Assembly (NCBI GenBank): GCA_010015655.1
Contig: ML976726.1
Coordinates: 173,905 to 237,904 of the forward strand
DNA length: 64,000 bases
Reading direction: 5' to 3'
Origin: Bimuria novae-zelandiae CBS 107.79
Lineage: Eukaryota; Ascomycota; Dothideomycetes; Pleosporales; Didymosphaeriaceae
Each line of letters begins with the position of its first letter. The first letter of the stretch is position 1. The position numbers and the translations under genes are program-made. The notes under the pieces were generated by a model, which searched no databases, was not told the DNA's origin, and worked only from the letters and a program-made list of their open reading frames with translations. Shown here piece by piece: positions 41,411-53,527 of this stretch.

Positions 41411-44400
41411 GTTCCTTTTTTCTTTTTGCTTTAGTTTGCTTTTAAGGCTTACTTCTTTCGTAAGGGTTATCCTTTACTACTACAGGAATTATTTAGTCCC
41501 CTTATTATTCTTAGTAGTTTTAAAGGTTTTTTAAGTTACTTTTTTAGGATTCCTTCTTAACTTCCTTCCCTAATACTTAACTTTATCCCCTAATAATGTT
41601 GTTCCTACCCTTATCTTAGACACCTTTATCTAGCTAGGTTTTTTAGCTTAGCGAGGCAGGCATCGTAGAGCCTCCTTTAGGCCTTAATAGAAGCTAATTT
41701 AGGGGATATCGCGGTAAAATCCTATCAGGAGTTTTTTATTACGATTTTAATATAGCTTATTAAACTTCTCCTAACGGTCTAACGTAGTAGCTTAGTTAAG
41801 GTTCCTATAAAGTTCCTAAGTTCTTTAAGAGTAGTTTTCTTACTATACTAGGTATTCTACCCTCTTGCCTCTGCGGGACTAGCGTTTTTTATATATATTA
41901 ACTATACTATACTCCTCTTCCCCCTCTTTTGTTATGATTGCTTCGGGCTGGGCGTTATTAGTGGTTTGGCTAGGGAGAGGGTTCGACGAGGCTAACTTTA
42001 GCCTATCTATGTGGAACCTTAGGTGCATGTTTGGCGGGACGTCTAGTTCTACTACGTAGGAGTTTATTACCTTCCTTACGGTGAACTTTCCTTGCTTCTA
42101 GTTAAGCTTCTTGCTTAGACGTTAGTTTTAGAGGTAGTCCTTATACTTTAGCTATACCTTATCTCCTTCCTTTAAGATTAGAGCGTCCCTATATTAATAG
42201 TTTGCCAGGCGCTCTTGTTCTTGTTAGGCTATTATTATTTTTGCTTAGGCGAAGTTAAAAACCTTCTTAAACTTCTTTATTATTGCCTTCGCGGCCTTTT
42301 TTGCGTTAGTTCTAAGCTCTAAGGCTAATCTCTATGCCCCGAAGTTCTTAACTAGTTTAACGTTCTAGCTATAGAATAAGAAAAACAGGCTAACTCCCGT
42401 TGATGTGGCTTCTCGCCCTTTAATAGCTATTTAGGCTATAGGAAGCTACTTTATCTAATCGTCCTATTGCTAGTTATAGTACGCCCGAAGGTAGGCTTTA
42501 AGGACAGAGTTTATTCGTTCTATTTGCCCGTCCGTCTCCAGGTGCTTTGCTATAGACAGTCTTCGGTTAATACCTGCTTATTTATAGAGTGTAGTCTAAA
42601 ATTCGCTTACGAATTGTCCCCCGCGGTCTAATGTAATAGAGGAGGGGAAGAAGTGGTCTGCTACCTAGTGTTAAAGAAACGCTATCGTAACCGTGGGTAT
42701 ATTAAGATTTAAGAGACTAATAAACTTAGAGTCCTTACTAAGTCTATTTATAATTACTATAATATTCGTGCAGCTATCGCTCTCGGGTAGGGTAGTAATA
42801 AAGTCTATTGTAATATCCTTCTATTCTTGTTTAGGTAGTGGTAAGGGCTTTAGCAGGCCCTATTTTACTTCTCTCTATAGTTTGGTTCTTCTATAGATAT
42901 TATAGTTCTTAATATACTGCCTTACTTGGTTAGACATCCCTAGGAAGAAGTAGTCTTAAGCGAGGATCTTATAGGTGTTTTCTTATCTTAAGTGTTCTAA
43001 AGCTAGGGAACTATACGCGACCGCTATTAGCTTTGTCTATAGAGGTTTTAATTCTAGTACCTATTATCTTGACCTGTAGCGTAGGTACCCTTAGTTATCT
43101 ATACTACATTCTGAGATACTAACGGATAACTTCCACCTGGGTTCGAACTTCCTAAGCCCGTTCTTAACACAGGCCTTTATCTCGCTGTACGCACTGTCTT
43201 TATCGCGTTTTACCTCTTGCTACATAGTGTTAAAGTCTGGTTCGCGTTGCTTGGCAGGGCTATCGCCTCCTTAAAGGGTTAATGTGGGTGGTTTGGGGCG
43301 TGTTGGGTAAGCGAGCACTAGGTCCTTGTCTGCTTTAGTGTAGTTAGGTTCCTCTATAGTGGTGGGTGTCTAGGGGACGAAAGACTTTAAGCTATTTCTC
43401 TTAATAGTCTTCTAAAGAAGCGTAAAGTGCCTTAACTTTAATTTATTATCTCCGCTATCCTTTAGTAGGTCTTAGTCCCTCTGGGAGAGGGCGTTCGCCC
43501 TAGAGTTCACTAACCCTGGTCTATATACGAACGTTATGTTAATATGGCTAAGTGTGTCTGCCTACTAAACGTGTTGTTTGTCTAACCTTTGTTTAGTAGC
43601 GAAATACGTAAGGTTCTTATAATTGGTATAGACCGTGAGGTGCTTTACTGCTTAATATATATAGTCTTATTTATCTACGTATTTAATAACTGTAAGCATC
43701 TCTTTATCGTGGATAGCGTAGTTATATTCTGCCGGGCTATTCTTTACTAAGAAGTAAGCCACTAGGCGTAGAATCCTATTGTTATCGTACTAGGAGAAGT
43801 ATCCCCTAGTTAACTAGCCAAAGGCGTCTGCTTCTAGTACTAATTCTTGTTTGGGGTTAAAGTGGGCTAGCGCGGGGTCTATATAAAACGCTGTCTTTAG
43901 GAAGTTAAATGCGTGCTACTACTCTTGTCCCTAAATAAATTCTACTCCTTTACTAGTAAGCTTTATAAGGGGGCTTACTATGCTAGAGAAGTCTTGTATA
44001 AATCTCTAATAGAAGTTTGCGAAGCCTACAAAGCTCTAGACTCCCTTTACTAAAGTTAGTAGCTCTTATTCCTAAATTACTTAAACTTTATCTAGGTCTA
44101 TGCTTACGCCCTTGTTAACTTCTATAATAAATCTAAGGTACTTAGTCTTTTTAACGTAGAACTTAGATTTCTTAATATTTAAGTATAGTCCTGCGGCCTC
44201 TAACTTCTAAATTACAGTACGTACTTTCTCTTCGTGGTCTTTTCGGCTGCTACTAGAGAAGATAAGAACGTTGTCTATATACGCTAAGTAATAGTTATCG
44301 AGGTACTCTCTTAGCACCTAGTTAATATACTGCTAGAACGTACTTAGCGCGTTAGCTAGGCCGAAAGGAACTACTAGCCACTTATAGAGACTAAATTAGG

Positions 44401-47174
44401 TTCTAAACACTGTCTTCTATTTCTTGCCTTTTGCTATCTAAAGCTTATAGAAGGCTTAAATTACGTTAAGTTTACTAAACTATTTAGCCTTTGCGAGGAG
44501 CTAAAGGGTCTTGCTAATTAATAGTAGAGGGTACTAGTCCTTCTTTAAGATAGCGTTTAGGGCTTAATAATTAACGCAAAAGCGTAGTTCTTTGCTAGGT
44601 TTCTTAGTAAATAATACTAAGGTAGCGGCGCTGGACTTACTTACCTAAATAAAGCTTTTGTCTAAGTATTTAGTAAGCTTTTTCTAAAGGACAAGCAACT
44701 CTTCGCGAGACATATTAAATAGAGGGCTGTAGGGGATCTCTAGGGTCTTGCTATCTTTTTCTAAGAGAGGGATGAAAAGATCCACTCTAGGTCCACAGTG
44801 CAGGGGGAGCTTGTCAGCTTGTTTCCTGTAAAAGATACGCCATAAGTTCTTAAAAGCTTTGGGTAGTAACTCTCGTGGGTTTACCTTCGGCTTGCGGGTT
44901 AACGCCTTCTATATATCCTTTATTAATATAGAAAACACCTTGGCCCCGTTTCCTAGGCGTCGATTACGCTAATCTAGGGCTATAAAGGCTGTGGCTAATA
45001 CCCCTTAAGGCTTTATTAATAGTTTCTTGCCTTCTTAGTTACGGATGCGGGTGTCCGAACTTCTAATCTAAATTAATTTCTTTACCAGGGCTAGTTTAAC
45101 CCTATTCTTCTTTATTTAGGTTAGGCTAAGGATTAGGTCGTACGACCCGTCGTTAGGTAAGATATATAGCTATATTAATTTTACATAGCTATTAATATTT
45201 ACTTCTAGTTAGACTACTTCGCGTACAAAGAGTCGCATGCCTCTAATACTAATAACCTCTTATAGATAGGGTTGGTTCTTGCGCTGTAGGTGGGCTTTTA
45301 TTATAAGTTTTTCTAATATAAATCTAAAGGTTAAATAACCTAAATTAATTATCGTTAATGTAAACATAATATCATTAATAAGTAAGTGTACTGTTATTAG
45401 TATTAAGTCTAGCTATAGCCTTTAAAAGTTATTAAAACTTGTCTTCTACCCTTTTCCTACTTCTACCTCCTGGCGGCGACTGTTGCTAGGAGGATCTAGT
45501 TTTCTAAATTGGTGGAGGCTACATCGAACTCTTTGTTAAAGGATCTTTTAGTAGCAAGTGTAGTAGCGCGAACTTGTGCTAGCTTTATTATAGGTAAAAG
45601 TTTACACTGCTTTACGCGATGTCCCGTATCTTTATAATAGAAACAGGAACCATTCTTTTTACAGGTTTCTATTACCTCGCGCGACACCCACGTGGCTTGT
45701 TTCTAGGTGTTGCTAGACCTGTGTTCTGTGGCTCCGTCCGTTGCTTAGTATCTTCTATCTTGGCTTCGTCGGCCGGACATCCTTCCAGGGTTAGCTCGAG
45801 TGGGTTCCTAATCTATTTCGTCTGGCGCCCCATTCTTGGCAGAAAACTTTAGCAGCTATAATATGTTTTAGAAGAGGTTTTCTTTAACTTTGTTAACTCT
45901 CTTCTAGACCCCTTGCAGGTCCTAATTGTTGTTTATATCTACTATAACTATTTAGTCCTGTAAGTCCTCGCGGAGGCTCTAAAGGTATAGGTTTTTTAGG
46001 ATCTCCTAACTATGCTCCTTGGCTTCTATAGCATAGTTGTTAAAGTTAAGATTAAAGTCACGAAGCTTCTGGTTCCTTTATTGCATTGTAAGTAAGCGGT
46101 TACGCGCGATTTCTTTCGCCAGGTAGTTACAGAAGTTATAGTCTAGTAGCTCCTAGAGGTTAGCTTTGGTGCACCCTAGGTAGTGGTCTAGGTATATAAT
46201 TCCCACCGTCGCTGCACGTCCTGTTAATTAACTAATAATGTATTTAGGTATATTTCCGAGGCAGTTCTTATCCTCTAGGAGCTTATATTGTATTACTGTC
46301 CTAAAGCGGTAGTAATCCCGTCGTTTGCTATTAAAGTAGGCTAGGTTAAGGATCTTAGGGTGGTGGCTTCTTCCTTAGTTCGAGACGAGCTCTACTATTA
46401 ATCTCTTTAGTAACTCTATCCGTTGGTCTGCTTTTAATGGCTAATTTATACCTCTTGTCTCTTAGGAGTATTATTGTGTTATTAGGGGTTCTTAGCGCTC
46501 CTTTACTATTTCTTTAGTTAGTCCTCTTGCTTTTTATAGTGGAGTCTAAAGGGTATCTTAGAGGTTAATAAGTGCTTTGACCTTGCTTAGGAATTGCTGT
46601 ATTTTGTTTTCGTTAACTCCTAATGCCTAGAGTTTAGTTATAAATAAGGAGGCTATCCTTTTATTTTCCTAGCTATTACTTTTTTATAAGCTAATAGCTT
46701 GCTGCGTATAATTGTTCGCGCTAAGACGCAGACCTTTAGTAAAAGGTCTTATTCTTGTTTTTATAACTTCTTTATTTAGCAAAGATAGTCTTGCTAGCGT
46801 TAAGTATCTGTTAGGACTCCTTCTTAATTGCTCGCTAGGGAGGGTTCTGTCTCCTTGCAGGTTTAGGCGTCACCTTTATTATAAGCAGCCCAGAGATATG
46901 TCACATGACGACACTAGTCTCATGAGTCAGCTCTATCTCCATATACGAGCCTCTGATCACTCCATGTACACACAACACAACACAGAACAACACACAGAGC
47001 AACTCAGACAATTACACACACAATATACTACCTTCACACATACCACCCACCTGCTTACATTTATAGTATCTGTCTACGTAAGTCCTTTAACTTTGTGTGC
47101 TGCTTTGTAGCTTTAGTCTGTAGTTATATTTAAAATCTACTTGTCCCGCGACGGGTAGAAGTGATTAAATTTAA

Positions 47175-47335
47175 TATAAAGGGCTAGGTACTTAAGGAGC
47201 TAAAGGTACTAGAAGAATACTTATAAATTTAATAAAGAGTCTGAAGTTAAGCTTTAGGCGTTGAACTTATATATCTGGGGTTCGTATAACCAAGGGTCAA
47301 GGATCCGAGGCAACAACTGGGCGTAGCCTATTACA
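47175..47335 (-). repeat. 5' LTR of the gypsy element
   Basis: 161-bp direct repeat of 39655-39815 (plus-strand start TATAAAGGGCTAGGTACTTA against CGTAAGGGACTGGGTGCTCA). The internal minus-strand sequence just after it (TCACTTCTACCCGTCGCGGG) should contain the primer-binding site, which I could not assign to a tRNA. Confidence 0.9.
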
Positions 47336-48008
47336 TAGCTATCTAAAAGAAACGCTTAAAGTAAAGTAGGCCTTTACCTCTTAATTAGCCTTATAAAGAT
47401 TAAGGAAAAGCTACTTTTTAATTACTTTATAGCATATTGCAGGCACGTAATTATTAATATAAAAAATACTAAAGTATAGTAACTATAGCTTTAAAAAAAG
47501 TAAGTAAGTAAAAGCCCGTTAGGCTAGCTAATAGCTTTATATAAGGCTACTTCGAGAGAGGCGTATTACTTAAGTAGCTACTAAAGATATACGCGTAAAT
47601 CAAAAGGCTAATAAGGCTATAAAATACTATTTAAATAATAGGCTTATAAGGTATAAAGTTAACCTTAAAAATATACTAAAATATTTAAATTAGATAGTAA
47701 GAATATTTTAAAGACTTCTAATAAAGTTATAAAGAAAAAATAGCCTTAGCGTAAGGCTATAAATATTAATAAGGTCTTATTTATTATATCTACCTTAAAG
47801 TCGTATTGTAGCTAAATAATTAGAATACTAAGTAAATATTAATAATTTAAGTAGCTAATAGTTATCTACAGGCTTTAAAGACCTTAACTCTTAAAAATCT
47901 CGTAATAATATTAATTATAGGTGGCTTAGTAGCCTTATATTACTGGCCGAGCGATTTTGTTGGGGTGTGCATGACCTGACAGCACGCACGACCTGCAAAA
48001 CTACGGTA

Positions 48009-48905
48009 GGTGCCGGGTAAAAACCATGGAACGCGCACGCGCAAAATAAGCGCCTGGATGCCAGTGCCCCGAATTTGTCTGTTAAACAACTCCCGTTACC
48101 ACTTTGTTAACGCCCCGCTCATACATGCTCTGCACTTTCCAGCGTGGAGGAAGGCGCTTTTCGCGGACCAATTCGATTAGTCAGCAAGCATACATCATCT
48201 GGCAAGTTCGCGCCTTCCCTGTCCTTCTCATAATTGGTTCATACAAGATGCTAACTTATCGAAGAACAATCTTCAGCAACGTCTTTCTTACGGGGTTTTC
48301 ACTTTAAACCACCGCATGAGAATCTATCGTACACTTTGTAGTCCTCGTGCCTCTTTTCCGACTTCCTCCGAATGGCCTCCGAAATAAGCCCGAGAAGCTG
48401 AAATCAGGGAAACTCCAAGGCTTCCCTACGTGAGGAAGAGAATCTAAAGACATATACCTACGGTAGCATTAAATAGTAGCCTTTAAGGCTCATATCTGTC
48501 CATACCTATGGTACCAGTGCATCTCAATCCCTTCGACTTTCCTGTCACGTTCAGCAATAAGAACCACGCCTGGAATTTCGTCCAGGATTGTTGACTCAGT
48601 CAGGGATCTCCGTTATGTGTATGCGCAATGAACAGAAGCTGAATTCTTCCTGTCACGACTCTGACACAACTGAAAGACCCATTCAAAGTCACTTACTCCG
48701 TAGACAGATATACTCCATGGCCGCTTTGCTACTAGACCCGAGCGAAGACTACTCAGAATCGCACCGCGTGTTTTGAAAGATGACCTCCACCGTATTACCT
48801 AGCCAACAAGTGCCCCAGGGGTCCCCAACATGAACTCTAACTACCAGGTCGAAGCCAATGCAAGTTTGTCGACACTCATCCCCACCCCATCAATGCAGCG
48901 CACGC
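48009..48905. other. Intergenic, no gene seen
   Basis: Composition returns to normal directly after the TA at 48007-48008. Only short frames without features. Confidence 0.5.
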
Positions 48906-49944
48906 TCACCACCCAGCCGGCCTCACACAGTCCGTCAACGACTTATTCCTGTCCGCTCCGGGGACCTAAAGCGATCATTAGCACAACTCTCTCAGCTCAC
49001 TACTCCCACTCCCTTCCCCTCCCAAGGAAATACTCACATCATGCACCACCGCAAACGCATCCCACCGCTTATCCGCATGCGGCGTATACTCAACCCCATT
49101 AACCGTCCTATTCGCCACCTCCTCACCCCACAAATGCCCTATAAACGCCCACATCATATCGATGCCCGCGGCAACCCCCGAGCTCGTCCACACCTTTCCA
49201 TCCTCGACCCACCGCGCATTCGGCACCCATGTAATATTCTCCCCGTGCCTGGGGTGCGTGGCCCACGCCCACGCGCGCTTATTCGTCGTCGCGCGGCGGC
49301 CTGAGAGGAGGCCCGCGCGCGCCAGCGTCGTCGCGCCCACGCACACGGAGAGCACGTACTGCGCCGCTTCAAAGCGGCTGGCTAGGAAGTGCTCGATGGA
49401 GGTGTCGTTTGCGTTGTCGAGGACGAAGTCGCCGGTGCCGCCGGGGACGATGATGACGTCGAGGGGTGGGGCCGTGGCGAAGGTGTGGGTGGCGATGATC
49501 TGCGGGTTGAGCACATGGATGGGATCGAAGGGGGTGGGGGAGGGGTATTGTGTGAAGGGGCGGGGAGAGCGGGCGCCGACGGGGCCTGTGGTGAAGGAGA
49601 TGGTGGAGAGAGTGAGGGGGATGGTGCCGGAGAGTTGGAAGAGGAGTTCGACTGGTGGGGTGGGGGTTAGTGTGGTGGGGGGAGGGGGAGGGAAGAGAGG
49701 ACTGACGCGGTCCGAAGACGTCGAGGGGAGTGAAGCCTGGGAAGATGATCTGAGACGGGTGAGTATGGGGTGAGAGGGAGAAGGAGATGGGATAGCGTAC
49801 GTAGCCGATGGATAGCGGCGAGGTCACATTGGAGACTGTCTCGTAGTGAGGCGCGTCAGGGCTTGATGCTGGAATCTGTGCGTAACCCAGTTGGACCATA
49901 GAAATCCCAGTGAGGAGCGCGTTCCAAATTCTTCGAGCGACCAT
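48906..49944 (-). CDS. Secreted DJ-1/PfpI (class I glutamine amidotransferase-like) protein
   Basis: Exons complement(join(48906..48965,49038..49651,49707..49749,49801..49944)), introns 72, 55 and 51 bp, 286 aa; all frames close and the last intron has a clear branch TGCTAAT and TTTAG. The first ~23 residues (MVARRIWNALLTGISMVQLG YAQ) look like a signal peptide, unusual for a family that is mostly cytosolic. Then IIFPGFTPLDVFGP begins the alpha/beta core. DVIIVPGGTGDF follows. SVCVGATTLARAGLLSGRRA has the nucleophile-elbow Cys (about 166). HPRHGENITWVPNARWVEDG and WTSSGVAAGIDMMWAFI are typical of fungal ThiJ/PfpI proteins. Related enzymes include isonitrile hydratase and chaperone or glyoxalase-like proteins; the reaction here is not predictable. 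Confidence 0.88.
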
Positions 49945-51234
49945 GGTGGCAATCCTTAGTATCCTTAATAACAGCGTCGACACTTTGATATGTAAAGTCG
50001 TCTAGTTTCTGTTCGTTCTTATAGCTTTTGACCTCATAGCCCATGATTACTCCGCTCCGCAAAATGCCCCTCTCTCTTGCCATTGCACCCTGCGTGCAGA
50101 GCCTATTCCATGAGGTTCTTCAATTATACTGCAGCAAATATTGCCCTCAAGTGTAGCGAAACTTCCAATGACAAGCTTTTGCCAGGCTTGAATCCACGCC
50201 CGTAATCTCTGAAGTCTTCATGTGACGTGCAATTACTCAGGGTTATCCGTTCATTTATCGTACTGGTTGGTCACGTAGGACCGTTACAGCTCCAAAGCAG
50301 TTAGCGCGTGAGGTAGTTTGCGATGGTATTGCTGACCGCAGGGTCGCTACATGGGCAATATACCGACGGCATCGCCTGAATGACATGCGGGATTCCGAGG
50401 AGCGCTATTTTGAAATTGTATCGAGAGCAGCGTTGCGTTGCATATCTATTTGATGTAGTCGAGTGTGAGTACACGTAGGAAGGACAGAGGGCGGCACGTA
50501 GACTTTTGCGAAGACCCATCCGATGAGACACCGCGATCTTGTGTTCGCCTGAGCTCTTTCCGCACGATAGTTGACGCGAAGCTTTGCGCTGTGGGGAAAG
50601 TGGCTCTGCTGTTGCTGTAATCGTTGTGCGTTTCTTGGTTGCTGTGTCGCATGATCGGTTCAGGTTGTTGAAGACGACAAAAGGAAAGCTTGAAAGTCGC
50701 TCTGCGCTTCGCACAGTGCATGCAATGCTCACGCCAGAGAAAGTGGAAATGAGTCCAGAACAGGGTACCCGGAGGGATAGCGACGTTTGACACCAGCAGA
50801 AGAGCAACGTGACACCAAGAGCGCTAACGATGTGCAACCATGGCGGCGGATGACAGGGCGACAACGCTACAATCCAGACATCACTCAAGCAACAGCAGCA
50901 CAAAGACCAAGTCAGGAAGCACACAAGCACATATTTCAGGGGTATATACCGATCTCATTCGATCCTACCAGCTCTTGATCATTAGGCGCTTCCAGAACGG
51001 ACAGCCATCTTGCCAGACCGAGGAAATTTTGACGCGACCGATGCCATGCTATGCCATGCCGTGCAATAATGTAGCAACACTCACATCCTCCCGTAACATC
51101 TAAATAGATAGTCGAAGATAAAATGACAATAATGTGGTATCTTAAATAACACCGAGAAACGAAGACAGAGTCATACATGCGTAAAGAAATCCCAGGACCC
51201 TAAGAAGATAAACAGATCAGATCTTGGAGTGGGT
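49945..51234. other. Intergenic, no convincing gene
   Basis: The longest frames (minus, around 50930-50301) lack family features, introns or a signal peptide. Nothing else seen. Confidence 0.45.
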
Positions 51235-52049
51235 TTACAACATGGCGACAAAGGCCGCGATGGCACCGGCCAGGCCGAGGCCGGCCTTGAAGCCAGAGGC
51301 AGCACCCTGGAACTCGGAAGGAGGAGTGGCAGTGGGGATGATGTAGCTGCCAGTGGCAGAGGTCTTAAGCGACTGGGGAACGGTGACCGGGCCAGTGGGG
51401 TAGATGACGGACGCGGGAGGAGCGCCGCTGGAAGCACCAGTGGGGACCGGAGGAGCAGGAGCGTAGACGGTGGTGGTGGTAGTGCAGGAGGTGGACTGAG
51501 CGGGGACCTCGTAGGCGCTGGAAGAAGCAGAGGGAGTCTCGACGGGGTAGGCGGCCGAAGGAGCAGCGGAGCTGACGTGAGCAGCGGAAGTCGCAGCGAC
51601 GCTGCTGGAGGCAGGCACTACGGGCGCGTTGTTGGAGATACCGAATTGGGTGGAGTATTGGTAGTGGCCGTCGACATCATCGATTAGCTGGATACCGTAG
51701 CCGCCGGGGCCCTTAGTGGCCTCGAGGGTGGTGGGAGGAGTCCAGGTGTAGCTGCCGGTGTTGTCGATGCCCTCAACAATGATCTGGTTGAAGACGGCAT
51801 TGGTAGAGGGGCCCTTCAACAGGATGAGGGAAACCTTGTTAGGCGAATCGGCAGTCCAGGTGATAGTGTAGGGCTTGCCAGCGGGGACAACCTGAGACGG
51901 TTAGCGCGATGTTTTGTCGCAAAACCGGTGGGCTAACAAACCTCGATGAGAGGAGCGGTGATGGCATTGCCAGTTGGGTTGCCAACCGGGCGGTGGTAGG
52001 CAGCGGCAAGGCCGGCGAGGAAGGCAACGAGGGAGTACTTGGTGAACAT
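51235..52049 (-). CDS. GPI-anchored Ser/Thr-rich cell-wall protein, Kre9/Knh1-like N-terminal domain
   Basis: Exons complement(join(51235..51891,51942..52049)), a 50-bp intron, 254 aa. Signal peptide MFTKYSLVAFLAGLAAAY. Residues about 25-120 match the Kre9/Knh1-like domain of fungal cell-wall proteins: NAITAPLIEVVPAGKPYTIT, then WTADSPNKVSLILLKGP, IDNTGSYTWTPPTTLE and GYGIQLIDDVDGHYQYSTQF. After that comes a Ser/Ala/Pro/Thr-rich stretch for O-glycosylation with a Thr run (SCTTTTTVYAPAP). The C-terminus is a GPI signal, FQGAASGFKAGLGLAGAIAA FVAML. Likely role: cell-wall beta-1,6-glucan-related or structural; family members are highly expressed. Start at the ATG at 52049, about 200 bp downstream of CT-rich leader sequence. 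Confidence 0.9.
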
Positions 52050-53527
52050 ATTGTAGGTGGTCGTGCGATTACTGATTAGTTGAATTGATGGGAGAAAGAG
52101 AACGTATAAATGATAAAGAGTGACGTGGGTGTGAATGAGCGGCTGAAGAACGAGTCTTCCGAGGGTGAGGCTTTGCTGCTTGACGGAGATGGGAACGAAA
52201 GATGAGAAACGGGGCAGTGAGGTGGTGTAGTATATATTGTGCCTGGAGAAAGTAACATTGGGCCCTGGCGCGCCTTCCCTCAGGCACTGGCACCTGCAGC
52301 CAATGTGGACGGTCGTTCCTGCAGTAGCCTCGACGCGCTTGCCAATAGCGTGGATCCTGCCAGGCTGCTCTAACCTGCTTCTTTCTAGCAGCGGCACTCC
52401 GCCCCAATCAGCGGAGCGCACCTGCAGATTAAGCAGTTCACACCTGCGCCTTCAGGAGTGTGATTTCGGCCTTTTCACGAGGGGCTTGCAGTTTCACACT
52501 CAGCAGAGCACGTCTAATTTCCAGGAATAGCCTGCTAGCCAGACACCAGCGTTCTTGTGTGCGGCGTAACTGCGGCCGGCGGATTACTTTCATCACTCGT
52601 GGGCTTTATGCGCTGCCCAGCGCCATAGCCCACAAAGGCAGCGCGAACACGAAGAGAGAGCTCGTAAAGAACGAGCTGAATTCGTGATGGCATCAGCTAT
52701 TTTCATTCCGTCAGCACCGCACTTGATTCTCTCCGCTCATGGGGTCATCTGTTTGGTGCCCCTGTCTCTCCGGATTCGCGCAGGGGCGACCCAGCTGTCC
52801 GCTTTGGCGGGCAAACGCTTTGCGCCTCAGGCCCCAGACCGACCGACTGATCTCCGTGCCGCTATCAATATACCGCAAGGCGGAGGACGGTACCAGTCCC
52901 AATACCTAGGACCACAGTCGCACGCAGCGATGAGACCCTGACGCTGTGCTTCGTGGCAGCCGTTCTGTGAGGCCGCCCGTAACACCGTCAGCCGGAGCAA
53001 CGGGCCTGCTGTCGCTCCTGAACCACAAGGTTGGGCGTTGGCATCACCCCAGGTAAGCCCGAAACGGCATGCGTGAAATTGCGCTGATTGTGTGCGCACT
53101 GCGCGGCGCGCCCGGGCTTTCCTTGACCTATTCGTCACCTTGGCGCGTCCTCAATTTCAAAACTTAGTGAGCAGGCATTAGATTTACATTTGGACCCGAA
53201 TTTCATCTTCCTTTGATATGTACAGTAATTACAAATTCGTTGCTCCCATTCGAACAGACATGATGATGAACAAGGCAACCGATATATTGACATTTTACGG
53301 GGGCTGAATTGCCGACGCCCGTGTTAGCGAGCGCTAAGGGGTATACATTCAAGGAGATTCGTCAAATCGTTACAATGGTGGTGAATAGGAGGGCAGGCGA
53401 GCGAGTGGTGAGTGTGAAAATGTGCTGGAATGCAAGCTGACGGCGTAGCGCCGACCATAAAGGCCTCTCATATACAAAGACCATGCAACAATATTGCTTA
53501 GCCACAGATGCCAGCGTCTGTCACCGG
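52050..53527. other. Intergenic, no gene seen
   Basis: Contains the promoter of the GPI protein (minus) and the 3' flank of the glucanase. No frame with recognisable features. Confidence 0.5.

Larger units (their letters stand above)
39655..47335 (-). mobile_element. Ty3/gypsy LTR retrotransposon (chromovirus-like), 7681 bp, minus strand, RIP-mutated
   Basis: Flanked by 161-bp LTRs (39655-39815; 47175-47335) and a 5-bp target duplication TAGCT (39650-39654; 47336-47340). Genes run on the minus strand: gag near 46700-45500 with a zinc knuckle around 45660-45600 (C-x2-C/Y…GHRVKQC); reverse transcriptase about 44900-44100 with a YIDNVLIFS active site near 44270; RNase H about 43990-43600; integrase about 43100-42000 with an H2C2-like finger and degraded DDE residues; then a chromodomain-like EEEYSIVNIYKKR near 41900. 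Stop codons interrupt all domains. The LTR starts TGTAATAGGCTACGCC on the minus strand. A polypurine tract abuts the 3' LTR. Order RT-RNaseH-integrase places it in Ty3/gypsy. Confidence 0.9.
36144..48006 (+). mobile_element. Outer TIR transposon (pogo/Fot1-like), split by two nested elements
   Basis: Terminal inverted repeats of about 60 bp: left CCGTAGCTTGGCAGGTCGTG at 36144, right complement ending at 48006 (…ACGACCTGCAAAACTACGG), with about six differences. TA flanks at 36142-36143 and 48007-48008. Subtracting the nested elements (36910-38960 plus TA, 39655-47335 plus 5 bp) leaves about 2.12 kb, the size of the other two TIR elements here. Plus-strand transposase remnants: at about 36700-36880 DEKDCLLGIVSRLKRIFNRP and ICVDGSVLNLTLIY, and at about 39110-39290 LIDGYSSYVTINFINDC-like and LLAIYLPYLTYTLW. 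The C-terminal remnant lies after the gypsy element at 47341-47930. Stops are abundant and of RIP type. Confidence 0.87.

Noticed and set aside
36144..48006. A giant 'Starship'-type element
   Set aside because: Size of 11.9 kb is explained by nesting; no tyrosine-recombinase captain or cargo genes seen.
50301..50930. 209-codon minus-strand frame
   Set aside because: Cys/Trp/Ser-rich without pattern; overlapping frames of similar length in other phases suggest chance.
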